Made by a program: the position numbers and the translations under genes. This document shows, piece by piece, positions 30,760-32,422 of a stretch of DNA of 32,422 nt. This stretch comes from Bacteroidales bacterium UBA6828. GTDB taxonomy: Bacteria > Bacteroidota > Bacteroidia > Bacteroidales > Paludibacteraceae. Each line of letters begins with the position of its first letter. Positions within the stretch are counted from its first letter, which is position 1. The notes under the pieces were generated by a model. That model was not told the DNA's origin. It made no database searches and saw only the letters and a list, made by a program, of their open reading frames with translations. The DNA lies in assembly GCA_002452095.1 (NCBI GenBank), contig DKEG01000022.1, positions 1 through 32,422 of the forward strand, read 5' to 3'.

Positions 30760-32142
30760 GTTATTCCTAAGCATACGCCGGTACAGACGGTTGAAACGGG
30801 TATGGAAGAGAACGGCGGCAAACGTGAGACCTACAATAAAACCAATCCATATACCTGCCGCACCCATACCGAGCGGGAAAGCGCAGACACAGCCGACCGT
30901 CAGACCGACAATGATATATGATACAAAGGCAATGACCATAGGCACTTTTACATCGGTGATACCGCGCAACATAGCCGCACCTACCGCCTGCAAACCGTCA
31001 GAGTACTGGTACAAGCCCGCAAAAACAAGCAGTTGCGAGGCAATGGCTATCACTTCTTGGTCTTCGGTGAACAGATACGGGATATAGTGGCGCAACCCGA
31101 TCATCAGGGCGGCACCGATGGTATTCATCAGGATAACCAAATGAATACTGGCATTGCTCGCCATACGTACGGCAGGGAGGTCGCCTTTTCCCAACTGATG
31201 GGAGACACGTATAGTGGTGCCTGCCCCGATACCGACCGCCAGCATAAAGGTGAGGTTGGATATTTGCGAGGCAATCTGGTGTGCAGCGACCGCCTCTTTG
31301 CTAATCCAGCCTATAGCGACCACAGCCAGGGTGAATGTAACCGTCTCGAAGAAGGTCTGTCCACCGATAGGGAACCCGATACGGGCGATATGGCATACCT
31401 CGCGCCATGAGGAGAGACGGCGGGAAAAGAGACGGATATACCCACGCCAGTTGCGATGAAGCATAATCGCCACAAACAGACATACCGGCATACCCACACG
31501 CGAGACAAGCGTAGCAATACCCGCACCGACAGCCCCCATAGCAGGTGCACCCCAATGCCCGTAGATGAAGACCCAATTGAGCAGCACATTGAGCGCATTC
31601 ATCGTCAGCACAATCACCATAGCCACAATGGTATTGCCCAATCCCTCAAGAAACTGCTTCTGCAAACAGAAAAGCAGATAGGGGAACAGCGAAATAACAA
31701 TTAGGATATAGTACGGGCGTGCCACATCTATCACCTCCGGGTCCTGCCCGAAACGGTCAAGAAACGGAATGCACAGAGCCAGCAGAGCGGTGGTAATCAG
31801 ACTGATGAGCAAAGTGAAATAGAATCCGTTTTGCAGGAGCGATGCTATCTTTGTGCGGATAGCAGCCCCTTTGTCGGGGTGCTGCGAGAGTTCACCGTCG
31901 TGCAAACCGATAAGCGGCGTAATGCCCATCAAGGCACCGGAAGCAAAGACCATAATGGTGAAAAAGATGGCGTTGGAGAAACTCACCGCCGCCAAATCAA
32001 CAGTGGCATAATGACCCACCATCATTGTATCAAACAATCCGACCAATGCTCCGCCTATCTGGGTGAACATCACAGGAACGGCTACCTTGAGATTACGCTT
32101 GTAGTAAGGAAGATACTCCTTGATTTTGTTGATTAACCACAT
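30742..32142 (-). CDS. MATE-family multidrug/metabolite efflux transporter
   Basis: From the ATG at 32142 (MWLINKIKEYL) the 466-residue product has about twelve membrane segments in two halves. The first half has VAVPVMFTQIGGALVGLFDTMMVGHYATVDLAAVSFSNAIF, quoted here only in parts: VGLFDTMMVGHYA is the classic MATE stretch. The second half has IGFPIGGQTFFETVTFTLAVV and the paired GIGAGTTIRVSHQLGKGD. MATE proteins export cationic drugs and metabolites using Na+ or H+ gradients. The gene begins a minus-strand operon with the BASS and pectate-lyase genes. I see no clear TAnnTTTG just upstream. The C-terminal residues come from heptamer array E. Confidence 0.94.
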   Translation of the reverse strand: MWLINKIKEYLPYYKRNLKVAVPVMFTQIGGALVGLFDTMMVGHYATVDLAAVSFSNAIFFTIMVFASGALMGITPLIGLHDGELSQHPDKGAAIRTKIASLLQNGFYFTLLISLITTALLALCIPFLDRFGQDPEVIDVARPYYILIVISLFPYLLFCLQKQFLEGLGNTIVAMVIVLTMNALNVLLNWVFIYGHWGAPAMGAVGAGIATLVSRVGMPVCLFVAIMLHRNWRGYIRLFSRRLSSWREVCHIARIGFPIGGQTFFETVTFTLAVVAIGWISKEAVAAHQIASQISNLTFMLAVGIGAGTTIRVSHQLGKGDLPAVRMASNASIHLVILMNTIGAALMIGLRHYIPYLFTEDQEVIAIASQLLVFAGLYQYSDGLQAVGAAMLRGITDVKVPMVIAFVSYIIVGLTVGCVCAFPLGMGAAGIWIGFIVGLTFAAVLFHTRFNRLYRRMLRNNTIHNS

Positions 32143-32422
32143 AAAAACAAATGTTATACGCAACGGGGATACCTACAGGCACACCCCCGCCATTGCACAA
32201 GTTGACGACCACTATTCAGGCGGGGTCATTTTCGCACAATGCCATATATACACATCTCTATAGGTAAGAGGAACTATCTCTCGCATTTTGAGGCTCAACT
32301 CTATGGTAGAGGAAGTCGGCACCAAGCGGATTACACTACAAATTCTATGCCAAGAACACAAATCCCCTACCAAGCACACAAATCCCCCACCAAGCGCCAT
32401 TGCAACCGCATCAAACATTAAC
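32143..32422. other. Gene-free stretch at the right edge
   Basis: No gene I can support is seen. Two short overlapping frames on opposite strands have no protein-like features. A 20-bp tandem repeat occupies 32350-32398. Confidence 0.6.
32350..32398. repeat. 20-bp tandem repeat
   Basis: Two full 20-bp units beginning CCAAG-ACACAAATCCCC (32350-32369 and 32370-32389) and a partial third (CCAAGCGCC). They differ at three positions. Purpose unknown. Confidence 0.7.

Noticed and set aside
32212..32418. Short open frames at the right edge on both strands
   Set aside because: They overlap each other and a tandem repeat, with no start signal or motif.

Overview
The window looks like a chromosomal segment of a Bacteroidales bacterium (phylum Bacteroidota). 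The evidence is: many promoters of the Bacteroides type (TTTG, about 20 bp, TAnnTTTG); a TonB-dependent receptor followed by a DUF4249 lipoprotein; Bacteroidota-type SPII lipoproteins; a standalone LytTR regulator; a KorAB pair with a fused gamma-alpha subunit; and secreted glycan-active enzymes with short C-terminal tails that resemble sorting tails. The species cannot be named from the sequence alone.

Left part (1-8.1 kb). The window opens inside a gene that resembles a phage virion protein, so it probably starts at the edge of a prophage. A small lipoprotein on the opposite strand follows. Then comes a pair of divergent promoters around a palindrome. The rightward operon encodes a large lipoprotein, a TonB-dependent receptor, a DUF4249 lipoprotein and a small carboxypeptidase-regulatory-like lipoprotein. 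These genes abut or overlap, and yicC follows 33 bp later. The first four look like one outer-membrane assembly with an unknown substrate.

Middle (8.1-18.8 kb). A secreted GH13 alpha-amylase-like enzyme and three tRNA genes (Leu-GAG, Leu-CAG, Gly-GCC) lie on the minus strand. A TtcA-like PP-loop protein, a DUF486 membrane protein and dnaK follow on the plus strand. Next, on the minus strand, are mtgA with a WG-repeat membrane protein, and a LytTR regulator with a membrane-anchored protein that may be a phosphodiester glycosidase. A secreted flavodoxin lies divergently from the LytTR gene.

Right part (18.9-32.4 kb). All genes are on the minus strand: a CoA-transferase with an aminotransferase; a probable restriction-modification locus (EcoRI-family adenine methyltransferase with a DUF262-HNH nuclease); korA-korB for ferredoxin-linked 2-oxoacid oxidation; and an operon of a MATE transporter, a BASS-family transporter and a pectate-lyase-like enzyme.

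The most unusual content is repetitive. Heptamer tandem arrays occur at five places and 11-bp tandem arrays at three, each with a different core sequence but the same period. Two of the 11-bp arrays are framed by the same direct repeat and look like copies of one element. Several arrays supply the last codons, the stop codon or the signal-peptide codons of genes. A REP/BIME-like inverted pair and a MITE-like inverted-repeat element surround the restriction-modification genes.
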